Of a DNA stretch of 64,000 nucleotides, positions 6,572 to 15,493 are shown piece by piece. Source of the DNA: JAMXLO01 sp963850535 (GTDB lineage Bacteria > Pseudomonadota > Alphaproteobacteria > Acetobacterales > Acetobacteraceae); contig CAWKMC010000056.1 of the NCBI GenBank assembly GCA_963850535.1, forward strand, positions 42,814 through 106,813. Reading direction: 5' to 3'. Both the position numbers and the translations under genes were made by a program. The notes under the pieces are model-generated. The model had not been told where the DNA came from. It saw nothing but the letters and a program-made list of their open reading frames with translations, and made no database searches. Each line of letters begins with the position of its first letter. Position 1 is the first letter of the stretch.

Positions 6572-7898
6572 TGGTGATCGTCTTGAACCAGGCTTCGGCA
6601 AATTTGGCTTCCAGTGCCCTTTGCTCGGCGGGCGCATCGAGCGGGCTGGTGCCGCCGGAGCCCTCGACGTCTGTGAGCTGGCCTCCGGCCGGGTGATAGA
6701 CGCCGGCAACGGAGAACCCGTAGCCCGGGGCGGCAAGGCTGTAACAGGTGTTGATTATCTTCGGTTCCTGCGGCGTGTCGCCCGACAGAAGGGTGGCGAC
6801 GGCTTCTGCACACACCTTAGCCTGGGCATTGGCCGCGAACGCCGATTTCGGCATGGCGCCGGCAATGGCCGCATCGCCGATCACATGGATGTTTGGCTGC
6901 AGCTTCGATTCAAAGGTAACCGGATCGATGGGGCACCAGCCGGTGCGATCGGCGACGCCCCCCGCGGTGGCGATGGCGCCCGCACGCTGTGGCGGAATGA
7001 CATTGGCGACGTCCGCTTTGTGGGCGCCGAAGTCAGTTTCCAAGGTGTTGGTCGCGGGATCGACGCGCGTGACCTTACCGCCGTCCGACAGCGACACCCA
7101 TTCGAGGATGCCAGGGTAAAGTTGCTGCCAAGCCTGCTGGAACAGCTTCTGCTTGGAAAAATTGTCCTTTGCATCGAGAACAATCAGCTTCGAGCGGGGC
7201 TTGTGCGTCTTGAGGTACCAGGCGATCAAGCTTGCCCGCTCATATGGGCCCGGCGGGCAGCGATACGGGTTCGGCGGTGACGACATCACCACGACTCCGC
7301 CATCCGGCATCGCTTCGAGCTGACGTCGCAGCAGGATCGTCTGCTCGCCCGCCTTCCACGCATGCGGTATTCGGTTGGCAGCGGCTTCGTCGTAACCGGG
7401 CAGCGCGTCCCAGACGATGTCGATGCCCGGTGCCAGGATCAATCGGTCATAGAGCAGTCGGTTGCTGCCGAATGCCACACTGCGCTGTGTTGGATCGATT
7501 TCCGTTACGGCAGCCTGCATGACGCGGATGCCGTCCGCGACCAAGCCATCATAGACGAAGCGCTGCGCATCGATGTCGCGCAGAGCGGCAATGACCTCAT
7601 TGCTGAACGGGCAGGCGGTGAAGATGGCGTTTGGCTCGATCAGCAGCAGGTCGATATTGGGGGCGATACGGCGGAGAAAACGCGCCGCGGTGGCCCCGGC
7701 GAAGCCGCCGCCGACCACAACGACTCGCGGCGCAGTCTGCGCACGGGCGATCATCGGGGCGGCGAGAACGGCGCCGGCAAGGAAGGTGCGGCGGCCAAAC
7801 GAAGGAGAAGGAAAGAGAACTCCCCCTCCCCTTGCCGGAGGGGGGCGGGGGGAGGGGGGACTGTGATTGAACCCCGTCACTTCTGCGTCGCCCACCAT
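6555..7898 (-). CDS. soxF: SoxF/FccB-type sulfide dehydrogenase flavoprotein
   Basis: A 447-residue FAD-dependent oxidoreductase. A Tat motif SFGRRTFLAGA (Arg36-Arg37) is followed by the dinucleotide-binding VVGGGFAGATAA (about 61-72). It has the flavocytochrome c/SQR redox cysteines (FTACPFSNE, CP near residue 95; NTCYSLAAPGYGF near 380) and a C-terminal FCSD-type domain. It would oxidise sulfide or polysulfide in the periplasm and pass electrons to a small cytochrome c. The only start codons upstream of the Tat motif are at the far 5' end (ATG 7898, neighbouring GTGs), so residues about 13-30 are encoded by an inserted GC-rich palindromic repeat. The start overlaps the end of the cytochrome gene. 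Confidence 0.9.
   Translation of the reverse strand: MVGDAEVTGFNHSPPSPRPPPARGGGVLFPSPSFGRRTFLAGAVLAAPMIARAQTAPRVVVVGGGFAGATAARFLRRIAPNIDLLLIEPNAIFTACPFSNEVIAALRDIDAQRFVYDGLVADGIRVMQAAVTEIDPTQRSVAFGSNRLLYDRLILAPGIDIVWDALPGYDEAAANRIPHAWKAGEQTILLRRQLEAMPDGGVVVMSSPPNPYRCPPGPYERASLIAWYLKTHKPRSKLIVLDAKDNFSKQKLFQQAWQQLYPGILEWVSLSDGGKVTRVDPATNTLETDFGAHKADVANVIPPQRAGAIATAGGVADRTGWCPIDPVTFESKLQPNIHVIGDAAIAGAMPKSAFAANAQAKVCAEAVATLLSGDTPQEPKIINTCYSLAAPGYGFSVAGVYHPAGGQLTDVEGSGGTSPLDAPAEQRALEAKFAEAWFKTITNETFG
7820..7861. repeat. GC-rich palindromic repeat (family 1) inside the soxF leader
   Basis: C-rich and G-rich arms face each other around a short TTGCC centre (CTCCCCCTCCCC ... GGAGGGGGGCGGGGGGAGGGGG). 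The copy lies between the soxF start codon and its Tat motif and is translated in frame as a Pro/Gly/Arg-rich stretch. Related copies occur at 12011-12050 and 36825-36915. Confidence 0.8.
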
Positions 7899-8134
7899 GC
7901 GGCGATCGCGACAGCGTCGTCGTGGCTGAAGCCCTTGGAGATACGGTCCATCACCGTTGCCGGCCGGGTGCCGGCACGGAATTCATCGAGCCTGGCCACG
8001 ATCTCATCAGGGTCGCGGCCAGCTAAAACCGGCAGCGGTGCCACGCCGCCATGACAGCCGGAACAACTCAATGCTCCAGGCAGCGGTGCCGCGGCGCCAA
8101 GCAGCACCGCCAACGCACCGATCGCAACCCTCAT
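7877..8134 (-). CDS. Small mono-haem cytochrome c (SoxE/FccA-like)
   Basis: An 85-residue secreted cytochrome c with a leader ending around residue 22 and a haem motif CSGCH at 24-28; Met62 is a candidate axial ligand. The start overlaps the iorB stop (ATGA) and its end overlaps the soxF start, so it is coupled to both. That position fits an electron acceptor for the SoxF flavoprotein (FccAB-like pair), for the IorAB molybdenum enzyme, or for both. The length is short for FccA of classical flavocytochrome c, which is often di-haem. Confidence 0.82.
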   Translation of the reverse strand: MRVAIGALAVLLGAAAPLPGALSCSGCHGGVAPLPVLAGRDPDEIVARLDEFRAGTRPATVMDRISKGFSHDDAVAIAAWWATQK

Positions 8135-10291
8135 GCGTGCGCGAGGTCGCTCAGCCGCAGCGGCAAGGTTCGGATGCGCTTGCCGGTGGCGGCGAAGACC
8201 GCGTTCAGCACCGCCGGTCCCGCAACCGCGATGGTGGGTTCACCGACACCGCCCCAAAATCCGCCGGAGGGTGCGATGATCGTCTCCACCTTCGGCATGT
8301 CGGCAAGCCGCATCACCGGATAGGTGTCGAAGTTGGTCTCAACCGCGCGTCCCTTGTCGATGGTGATCTGGCCAAACAGCACCGCGCTCAGCCCGTAGAC
8401 GAAGGAGCCCTGCACCTGTGCCTCGATCTGCTGCGGATTGACCGCGTATCCCGGATCGGTCGCCGCAACGATGCGGTGCACCTTCAGCTCGCCCTTCGGT
8501 GAGACCGAGACTTCCGCCACCGCAGCGGTGTAGCTGCCATAGCCGTAGTTCTGGCAGATGCCACGGAACACGCCCTGCGGCGGCGGCTTGCCCCAGTCGG
8601 CTTTCTCCGCCACCGCGTTCAGCACCGCGAGGTGCTTCGGGCTTTCCACCAGCAGTGCACGACGGAATTCCAGCGGATCCTTGCCGGCCGCGTGCGCTAA
8701 CTCGTCGATGAAGCACTCCATGTAGATCGCGTTCTGGTTCGTGTTGACGCCGCGCCAGAAGCCGACCGGGACATGCGTGTTGCGCACTGCGTGGTCGATC
8801 AGCAGGTTGGGGATGGACTTGTAGCCGAACTCCTCCTTGGTCCAGCTCTGGAAGGCGATCATGTCGACGCCGTTCTCCATGCGCGACGGCATCAGATAAG
8901 CAAGGATCGACTGGCCCGACAGCCGGGCATGCAGCGCCACGACATTGCCGTTGGCATCCAGCCCAGCGCGCAGCTTGCATTGGGTGATCGGGCGGTAGAA
9001 GTCGTGGGCGGTGTCCTCTTCGCGCGACCAGATCAGCTTGACCGGCCGCCCTGGGACCTGTTTGGCGATCAGCACGGCCTGACGCGTGTAGTCCTGCTGC
9101 CCACGCCGGCCGAAGCCACCGCCGAGATGCAGCTTGTTCACCTTCACATCGGCGAGCTTTACGCCGGCGGCGTCAGCCGCAGCCGCAAGTGAGGCATCAC
9201 CGTTCTGCGATGGGACCCAGATCTCCACCTTGCCGTCGGCAAATCGGGCGGTGCAGTTCATCGGCTCCATCGTGGCATGCGCCAGGAACGGCGCTGCGTA
9301 GACCGCTTCGACCACTTTGGCCGCACCGGCCAATCCCGCCTCAACGTCGCCGTGCCGTTGGCCGAGTGCGGCTTCCTTTGCATCCAGGCCGGTCTTCAGC
9401 AACGCTGCAATTTGCGCGCTGTCCACCTTCGCATTGCCGCCTTCGTTCCAGGTGATCGGCAGTGCAGCCAGCGCAGTCTTTGCCTGATACCACTTGTCGG
9501 CCATCACAGCGACGGCTTTGTCGTCCACAGCGACAACGTGGCGCACGCCAGGCATCGATTTGATTTTATCCGCATCGAAGCCAGTCAACGTGCCGCCATA
9601 CACCGGGCACTGCGCGATGGCGGCGTTCAGCATATCGGGCAATTGCACGTCGATGGCGAACACCTGCTTGCCCGATAGCTTGTCCACGGTGTCGAGCCGC
9701 TTCACGCCTTTGCCGATGATGGTCCATTGCGCGGGTGTCTTCAGCGTGACTTCACTTGGCACCGGCAACTTCGCAGCATCGGCGGCAACTTCGCCATAGC
9801 GGAGCGTGCGACCGCTTGCCGTATGAGTGATCACGCTACCGACGGCGTTACATTCGCTCGCCGGCACGTTCCAGCGCTGTGCGGCTGCCTGGATCAGCAT
9901 AGCGCGCGCCGCGGCGCCACCCTTGCGCACATAGTCCACTGACCCGCGAATGCCGCGGCTGCCGCCGGTGGACATGTCGCCCCAAGCACGCTTGTTCGCC
10001 AGGTTCTCGTCCGGCGATACGTATTCCGCGCGCACATGCGGTCCAATCCGCGTCCAGTTCCTCGGCAACCAGTTGCGCGAGGCCAGTGAATGTCCCCTGG
10101 CCCATCTCTGAGCGCGCAATACGCACGGTGGTGGTGTCTTCGGGACTGATCACCACCCAGATGCCGACCGCTTGTCCTTGGGCCTGGCCTTGTGCCGGCG
10201 CCGGGATGCGCCAACCCAGCGCCATGCCGCCCCCGACCGCAGCGACCGTGCCGAGGAAGGCGCGGCGACGCAGAACCAATCGATTGCTCAT
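8131..10291 (-). pseudogene. IorB-type molybdopterin oxidase large subunit, one frameshift
   Basis: The xanthine dehydrogenase/aldehyde oxidase large subunit of the isoquinoline 1-oxidoreductase (IorB) class. The N-terminus from the ATG at 10291 has a Tat leader (RRRAFLGTVAAVGGG), then SEMGQGTFTGLAQLVAEELDADWT. The frame then shifts and continues as HVRAEYVSPDENLANKRAWG to the stop at 8131. Deleting one base near 10039 restores a 719-residue protein of normal length. Molybdopterin-binding signatures such as LHLGGGFGRRG and GGFWGGVGEPT are intact. It hydroxylates N-heterocycles or oxidises aldehydes with the 2Fe-2S subunit IorA, encoded 11 bases upstream. The downstream small cytochrome c overlaps its stop. 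The break is more likely a sequence error than decay, since the rest is clean. Confidence 0.85.
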
Positions 10292-10302
10292 GGTGCGTCT
10301 CC

Positions 10303-10764
10303 TTATGCCTTGCCGCCGACGGAAGCGGCGGTATGGATCGCCTCGCGTATGCGCTGATAGGTGCCGCAGCGACAGATGTTGGTGATGGCTGCGTCGATGT
10401 CGCTGTCTGTCGGTTTCGGGTTCTGCTTCAGCAGTGCCGCAGCTGCCATGATCTGGCCTGACTGACAGTAGCCGCATTGCGGCACATCGTGTTGCAGCCA
10501 AGCGACCTGCACCGGATGACTAAGGCCGTCGGAGGACAACCCCTCGACGGTGATGATCTTCGCTTCCCCCACCGTTCCGACCGGCACTTGGCAGGACCGT
10601 GTCGCCACCCCGTCGATATGCACCGTGCACGCGCCGCATTGCGCGATGCCGCAACCATACTTGGTGCCGGTCATGCCAAGCCACTCGCGAATGACCCAGA
10701 GCAGGGGTGTATCCGGATCGGCGTCGACGTTGCGCAAAGCGCCATTGACGGTCAGCGTGATCAT
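10303..10764 (-). CDS. IorA-type 2Fe-2S subunit of molybdenum oxidase
   Basis: A 153-residue iron-sulfur protein starting MITLTVNG at 10764. The plant-ferredoxin-like cluster uses CGIAQCGAC (Cys38, 43, 46) and Cys58; the all-helical second cluster domain has CGYC (97, 100) and CRC (131, 133). It is the standard electron-transfer subunit of IorAB/aldehyde oxidase-type enzymes. It is the first gene of the minus-strand run that continues through iorB, cytochrome c and soxFXYZ. The divergent neighbour is an alcohol dehydrogenase, so alcohol and aldehyde oxidation may be linked here (inference). Confidence 0.92.
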   Translation of the reverse strand: MITLTVNGALRNVDADPDTPLLWVIREWLGMTGTKYGCGIAQCGACTVHIDGVATRSCQVPVGTVGEAKIITVEGLSSDGLSHPVQVAWLQHDVPQCGYCQSGQIMAAAALLKQNPKPTDSDIDAAITNICRCGTYQRIREAIHTAASVGGKA

Positions 10765-10873
10765 GCGGTGTGCTCCTGTGTTGACCGTGCGTGCGTCCGG
10801 GAGACGTGAGCATGACGCGAGGCACAGGGCAATATTCCCCACAAGTTGGCCTTGCGGGCCACCGCCGCTATTG

Positions 10874-10890
10874 TGTGACGAAGTGTCACA
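10874..10890. promoter_or_regulatory. Inverted repeat TGTGAC-N5-GTCACA in divergent promoter
   Basis: A perfect 6-base inverted repeat (10874-10879 and 10885-10890) lies 15 bases upstream of the alcohol dehydrogenase ATG and within the 140-base gap to iorA. The half-sites resemble CRP/FNR-family boxes, but the TGTGA/TCACA spacing is 7 instead of 6. A regulator cannot be named. Confidence 0.4.
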
Positions 10891-10904
10891 AGGGAGCGCC
10901 TGTC

Positions 10905-12063
10905 ATGGAAATGTCCGCTGCCGTGTTTCGCAAGGTTCACGAACCGCTGACCATCGAGCAGGTGCAAGTGGACAAGCCGTTGAGTCGCGAAGTTCTGGTG
11001 CGTACCGTCGCGACCGGTGTCTGCCACAGCGATCTGCACGTGGTCGACGGCTTGGGCCGCTTCCCACTCGATCGTCCCTTCGTCCTGGGACATGAAGGCG
11101 CGGGTGTCGTCGAGGCCGTTGGCGCGGATGTGACCGCAGTACGTGTCGGCGATCATGTCGTGGCGTGCCTGTCCGGCTTCTGCGGCACCTGTCCGCAATG
11201 CCTGAGCGGACATCCGAATGTCTGTACCGGCGGCATTGTGGCCCGCGGCGAGGCCGCCACACCACGCCTGTCGCAGGCAGGCAAACCGTTCCGAACATTT
11301 GCCGCCATCGGCAGCTACGCAGAGTACATGTTGGTGCACGAGAATTCGCTGGTCCGCATCGAGCAAGAGATACCGCTGGACCGCGCGGCACTGGTGGGTT
11401 GCGGTGTGCTGACCGGGGTCGGCGCGGCATTGCGCAGTGCCGGATTGCAGGCGGGGCAGACGGTTGCGGTATTTGGCTGCGGCGGTGTCGGGCTTTCGAT
11501 TGTGCAAGGCGCGCGCATCGGCGGGGCGCGGCAGATCATCGCGGTAGATCAGTTCGAACTCAAAGCTCGAGATGGCGAAGGGCGTGGGTGCAACGCATAC
11601 CGTGAACAGCACGCAGGACGATCCGGTGAAGGCAGTGCGCGCTTTGACCAAGGGCCTCGGCGTGGATCATGCGTTCGAAGCGGTGGGAGTGGCGCAGCTG
11701 TGCCGGCAGGCGATCGAGTGTCTGGCGGTACGGGGAACGGCAACGATTGTCGGTGTGCTGCCGCCGGATGCGACCATCGAGTTCCCGTGGATGGCGATCC
11801 GGCCCGAGTGCAAGGTCCAGACTTCGCGGATGGGCTCGAACCAGTTCCGCACTGACATTCCCAATTATCTGGAGTTTTATCGCCAGGGTCGGCTGGATCT
11901 TGACTCGATGATCAGCCGGCGCGGTCGGCTGGACGACATCAACGATGCGTTCCGCGCGATGAAGGCCGGCGAGGTCGCGCGCACCGTACCTGATGTTCAA
12001 CTGATTGCAACTCCCTCTCCCGCAAAGCGGGGGAGGGTCGGGGAGGGGGTGCTGCTATGTTGA
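10905..12063 (+). pseudogene. Zn-dependent alcohol dehydrogenase, one frameshift
   Basis: A medium-chain (MDR) alcohol dehydrogenase starting at the ATG at 10905 after an AGGGAG site. Catalytic-zinc residues are in GVCHSDLH and GHEGAG; structural-zinc cysteines are in CGTCPQCLSGHPNVC; the NAD fold shows FGCGGVGLS. The reading frame breaks at 11562-11564 (AAAG where AAG is expected) and resumes as LEMAKGVGATHTVNS through to the end. Removing one A gives about 385 residues. The last 18 or so residues are encoded by the palindromic repeat at 12011-12050, beyond the usual family end. The class resembles group III/NDMA- or mycothiol-type alcohol dehydrogenases; the substrate is unknown. Confidence 0.85.
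12011..12050. repeat. GC-rich palindromic repeat (family 1) at ADH tail and metE-like start
   Basis: A copy with CTCCCTCTCCCGC and GCGGGGGAGGG arms, followed by GGGGAGGGGG. It encodes the C-terminal extension of the upstream dehydrogenase, and its purine-rich right end lies just before the ATG at 12057, where it could serve as the ribosome-binding site. Confidence 0.75.
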
Positions 12064-13235
12064 CTGTGACGCAGAATATGATTCTGCCGACGGCGATCAC
12101 TGGGTCATACCCACGACCGCTATGGTTCGATCTCAGCCTGGATGGTCGTTCGTTCAAGTCGGCACTGGGCAAGTCGCTGTTCCGCGAGCAGTATCTCGAC
12201 GCCGTGGCCACGATCATCAACGCGCAGGAGGCGGCGGGACTCGACATCGTCACTGACGGCGACAGCCGCTTCGATCTCGCGGTTGGAGGAAAATCCTGGT
12301 TCTTCTACCCGATCGAGCGCCTTACCGGCATCGAGGGTCATCGGGACACCTCGCGCGGCTGGATGAGCCGCCACAACATCAAGCCAGGGCATATCCTATG
12401 GGAGGTGCAGGAGGCATATCAGCCCAGCGTGGTGAAACACAAGCTTGGCCGCGGACCGCTGGAATACACTGCGTTGTGGCAGGTGGCGCAACGACTGACC
12501 GACCGCCCCGTGAAGTTCGGTGCGATCTGCGCGCCGGCGCTCGCCAGCATGTTGTGGAACGAATACTACCCAGACGACCGGCAGCTGGTGCAGGATCTGT
12601 GCGACATCATGAATGCAGAATTTCGCGAGATGGCGGATGCCGGCTGTCCGCTGATCCAGGTGGAAGAACCGCCACATCATGGTCGCTCGACGCGCCCGGA
12701 TTGCACAGAGGAGGAATTACAGTTCCTGACCGAGGCGTTCAATCGCCAGCTCGCCGGCGTGAATGCGGAGATCTGGGTGCACACCTGCTGGGGCAATCCC
12801 AATCAGCAGCGCGTGTACTGGGAGGTGCCGAGTTACGAAAAAGCGATGCCGTATCTGCTGCAACTGAACTGCGACGTCATCACATTCGAATGTGCCAGCA
12901 GCGATGGGCGCGATCTCGCGCTGTTCGGCAAGTACAAGACGGACAAGAAGATCGGCATTGGCGTGGTGAACCATTGCAACACGGTGGTGGAGCCGCCGGA
13001 ATATGTCGCCGGACTGATCCGCCGTGCCTTGGAATTCATCCCGCCCGAGCGGTTGGTAATCACCACCGACTGCGGCTTCGGCCGCGAAGGGCTGAGCCGG
13101 CGCATTGCGCATTACAAGTGCGTCTCGATGGTGGAAGGTACCAACATCGTGCGCCGTGAACTGGGGCTGCCCGAGGCGCATGTGCGGGCGGCGGATCCAA
13201 AACTGTATTTCGCCACTGTGGCAGGGAGGGATTGA
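12057..13235 (+). CDS. MetE C-terminal-domain-like (cobalamin-independent methionine synthase family) protein
   Basis: A 392-residue stand-alone protein of the methionine synthase II/MetE C-terminal TIM-barrel family. It has the N-terminal TGSYPRP motif and zinc-site residues in VHTCWGNP (His242, Cys244), FECAS (Glu278) and TTDCGFG (Cys339). Such short homologues use methylated donors other than folate polyglutamate, or cleave C-S bonds in xenobiotic pathways. The neighbours (alcohol dehydrogenase, carboxymuconolactone decarboxylase, GFA protein, amidohydrolase) favour a catabolic role over methionine synthesis (inference). A later in-frame ATG at 12078 is possible. The stop overlaps the next ATG. 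Confidence 0.85.
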   Translation: MLTVTQNMILPTAITGSYPRPLWFDLSLDGRSFKSALGKSLFREQYLDAVATIINAQEAAGLDIVTDGDSRFDLAVGGKSWFFYPIERLTGIEGHRDTSRGWMSRHNIKPGHILWEVQEAYQPSVVKHKLGRGPLEYTALWQVAQRLTDRPVKFGAICAPALASMLWNEYYPDDRQLVQDLCDIMNAEFREMADAGCPLIQVEEPPHHGRSTRPDCTEEELQFLTEAFNRQLAGVNAEIWVHTCWGNPNQQRVYWEVPSYEKAMPYLLQLNCDVITFECASSDGRDLALFGKYKTDKKIGIGVVNHCNTVVEPPEYVAGLIRRALEFIPPERLVITTDCGFGREGLSRRIAHYKCVSMVEGTNIVRRELGLPEAHVRAADPKLYFATVAGRD

Positions 13236-13780
13236 TGCCCAGACTTCCATCCATCACGCGCAAGGATCAGGTGCCGGCAAAGGACCACGGTATCTTCGAT
13301 CAGATCGTCGCCAGCCGCGGTGCGGTACAGGGGCCGTTCACCGTGTTCCTGCACTCGCCGGAGATTGCCGGCCGTGTTGCGCATCTCGGTGCCTATGTGC
13401 GCTTCGAGGGCTCGCTGGATATGCGGGTGCGCGTGCTGGCGGCCATGGTGGTCGCACGCGAGTACGAGGCGATGTATGTGTGGGGCGCACAGAGCGGTGG
13501 CGCACGCCGTCTGGGGGTGCCCGAGAGCACGATCACCGCAATTCGCGAGAACCACTCGCGCGGCATTCCGGCCGAGGACGCGCAGATTGTCGAGTTCACG
13601 CGAATGCTGCTGCGCAGGCATAGGATCGATGATGTGACGGCAGACGCGATGCGCAAGCGATTCGGCGACGACGAGTATATCCAACTCACCGGCGCGATCG
13701 GCTATTACGCGTTGCTGTCAATGACGGTGAATGCTTGCGAGCTGGAGCCGGCGGAGGGCGCGGAGGTGATGAAGGTCTAG
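13235..13780 (+). CDS. Carboxymuconolactone decarboxylase/AhpD-fold protein
   Basis: A 181-residue all-helical protein of the CMD family, starting at the ATG at 13235, which overlaps the previous stop (TGATG). It has the family pattern of an N-terminal segment with LHSPEIAGRVAHLGAYVRF, then RVLAAMVVAREYEAMYVWGAQ, and a C-terminal TGAIGYYALLSMTVNACEL. The redox CxxC of AhpD proteins is absent, so a peroxidase role is unlikely; it may act as a decarboxylase, isomerase or binding protein. It is operonic with the MetE-like gene. Confidence 0.82.
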   Translation: MPRLPSITRKDQVPAKDHGIFDQIVASRGAVQGPFTVFLHSPEIAGRVAHLGAYVRFEGSLDMRVRVLAAMVVAREYEAMYVWGAQSGGARRLGVPESTITAIRENHSRGIPAEDAQIVEFTRMLLRRHRIDDVTADAMRKRFGDDEYIQLTGAIGYYALLSMTVNACELEPAEGAEVMKV

Positions 13781-13799
13781 GACGAGAACAGGAGACATC

Positions 13800-14195
13800 A
13801 TGCTCGCAACGTATGAAGGGGGCTGCCACTGCGGCCAGGTAAAATTCCGCGTGCAGGGCGACCTGGATCGCGTCTCGATATGCAACTGCTCGATCTGCAC
13901 GATGAAGGGTATCATTCACATGGAGGTGCCGCGCGAGCGTTTCGAGTTGCTGCGCGGCGAGGGCGCACTGTCTACCTACACGTTCGGCACCGGGGTGGCC
14001 AAGCACACTTTCTGCCGCCACTGCGGCATCCACTCATTCTATACGCCGCGCTCGAGACCGGACGGGTTCAGCGTGAATGTGCGCTGCCTGGAGGGTGTCG
14101 ATCTCGGGAGCCTAAGCCCCAGCCTGTTCGACGGACAGCACTGGGAGGAGTTCATGGCGGCGCGGCAGCAGGGCTCTGCCCGTGCCCAGCCATAG
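13800..14195 (+). CDS. GFA/CENP-V-family zinc protein
   Basis: A 131-residue protein with the beta-tent fold cysteines of glutathione-dependent formaldehyde-activating enzyme homologues: Cys9 and Cys11 (GGCHCGQ), Cys28/30/33 (CNCSIC) and Cys72/75 (CRHCG). Family members bind structural zinc; a few act on S-hydroxymethylglutathione, but most are uncharacterised. An AGGAGA site precedes the ATG at 13800. It is the last gene of the plus-strand run that starts with the alcohol dehydrogenase, and is followed by a hairpin repeat and a convergent amidohydrolase. Confidence 0.85.
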   Translation: MLATYEGGCHCGQVKFRVQGDLDRVSICNCSICTMKGIIHMEVPRERFELLRGEGALSTYTFGTGVAKHTFCRHCGIHSFYTPRSRPDGFSVNVRCLEGVDLGSLSPSLFDGQHWEEFMAARQQGSARAQP

Positions 14196-14205
14196 CGGCG
14201 CGAGG

Positions 14206-14260
14206 GATGGCCGGCACCGGTTCCCCGGGACAAGCCCAGGGACATGGGCCGGCCATGACG
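14206..14260. repeat. Hairpin repeat (family 2) between convergent genes
   Basis: GATGGCCGGC at 14206-14215 faces GCCGGCCATGAC at 14248-14259, with further CCCGGGACAAGCCC complementarity inside. A related hairpin lies at 60581-60656. It sits between the GFA stop and the convergent amidohydrolase stop and may work as a bidirectional transcription end or be a REP-like element. Confidence 0.6.
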
Positions 14261-14267
14261 ATCGCGT

Positions 14268-15416
14268 TCAGTTCAGGCCATACAGCCGCGCGGCGTTGTC
14301 GCAGACAATCTTTCGACGGACCGCCGGCGAGAACCCTGCAAGGTTCTCGTCCACCACCCGGTGCGAGTCCGGCCACAGCGAATCCGGATGCGGGTAATCG
14401 GACGCCCACATGATGTTGTCTTCGCCAATCAGCGGCACGATCGGTTCCAGGAAGTTGTCCTGCTGGTAAGTGACGAAGCCCTGCCGGCGGAAGTAGTCGG
14501 ACGGCTTGAGCTTGAACCCCAGGCTGCGGGCGCGATCCTCATACTCAGTATCCAGTCGGTCGAAGATATACGGCAGCCAGGTTACTCCGGACTCGCCAAG
14601 GACGAACTTGAAATTGGGGTACTTGTCGCAGGCACCCGAGGCCAATAGCGAGACCAGAACCTCCATCGTGTCGGTCTGAAACAACGCCGACCGCACCAGG
14701 CGATACTGCACCGCGTATTCCTTCTCCATCTCTGGTGTGTCTGGTGCGCGCGCCGCTTTGAAGCCGGTGGAGTGGAACGAGATCGGGAAGCCGCATTCGG
14801 CAGACGCCTCCCAAAGCGCATACCAGTCGTGATGCCATAGTGGGATGCCCATGCGCTTGAACGCGAGATCGCCGCCGCGCAGCCCCAGTTTGGCGCAGCG
14901 CCGCACCTCGGCTGCCGCGGACTTGGGATCACTGTTGGGAATGATAGCCAGCGGGAACACGCGGTTCGGATCCGCCTGCTTGGCGAAGTCCGCCGCCCAG
15001 TCGTTGTACACCGTGTCCGCCCAGTCGCGCATCGTCGTATCAGCGATCATCTCGTTGATCATCAGGCAGCCATAAATCACCTCCGCCGCGACGCCGTCCC
15101 TGTCGAGATCGCTGATGCGGGTCTCCGGTGTGGTGGGGCGTGGCTTGGCGCCGCGCCGATAGTCCCATTCGAAACCGGCCTCTTTCATCTCATCGACGTG
15201 GTGGAATGTGCCCTTCTGGTATTTCAGGAAACCGGGGCCGACGCCGTTCCACATGCCCTTGTCCTGGCCGTCGACGAACCAGTGCAGGCCATCGTCGCGT
15301 TCCTCGGTGCGCGGGGCCATTTCACGCCATTCGCGTGGCGCACGTTCAGACCAGAGGTCGGGCGGGCAATAGGTAAGGTCGATGTGATTATCGGCAGAGA
15401 TCAGCTTTTCCTGCAT
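14268..15416 (-). CDS. Amidohydrolase family 2 (metal-dependent decarboxylase/hydrolase)
   Basis: A 382-residue TIM-barrel amidohydrolase starting MQEKLISADNHIDL at 15416, after a GAGGAG site. The N-terminal DNHID replaces the classic HxH. Other family features are ISFHSTGF (metal His), VLGESGVTWLPY and the C-terminal MWASDYPHPDSLWP with the catalytic Asp. This is typical of the ACMSD/gamma-resorcylate decarboxylase-like amidohydrolase_2 group seen in aromatic and xenobiotic degradation. The exact substrate is unknown. Confidence 0.85.
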   Translation of the reverse strand: MQEKLISADNHIDLTYCPPDLWSERAPREWREMAPRTEERDDGLHWFVDGQDKGMWNGVGPGFLKYQKGTFHHVDEMKEAGFEWDYRRGAKPRPTTPETRISDLDRDGVAAEVIYGCLMINEMIADTTMRDWADTVYNDWAADFAKQADPNRVFPLAIIPNSDPKSAAAEVRRCAKLGLRGGDLAFKRMGIPLWHHDWYALWEASAECGFPISFHSTGFKAARAPDTPEMEKEYAVQYRLVRSALFQTDTMEVLVSLLASGACDKYPNFKFVLGESGVTWLPYIFDRLDTEYEDRARSLGFKLKPSDYFRRQGFVTYQQDNFLEPIVPLIGEDNIMWASDYPHPDSLWPDSHRVVDENLAGFSPAVRRKIVCDNAARLYGLN

Positions 15417-15493
15417 GAGACGCTCCTCGGTTGCCGCACGCGTGGGCACGCCGGAGAGAGCGACCGACGACCCCAGCTACTGCACGGTAGGCG

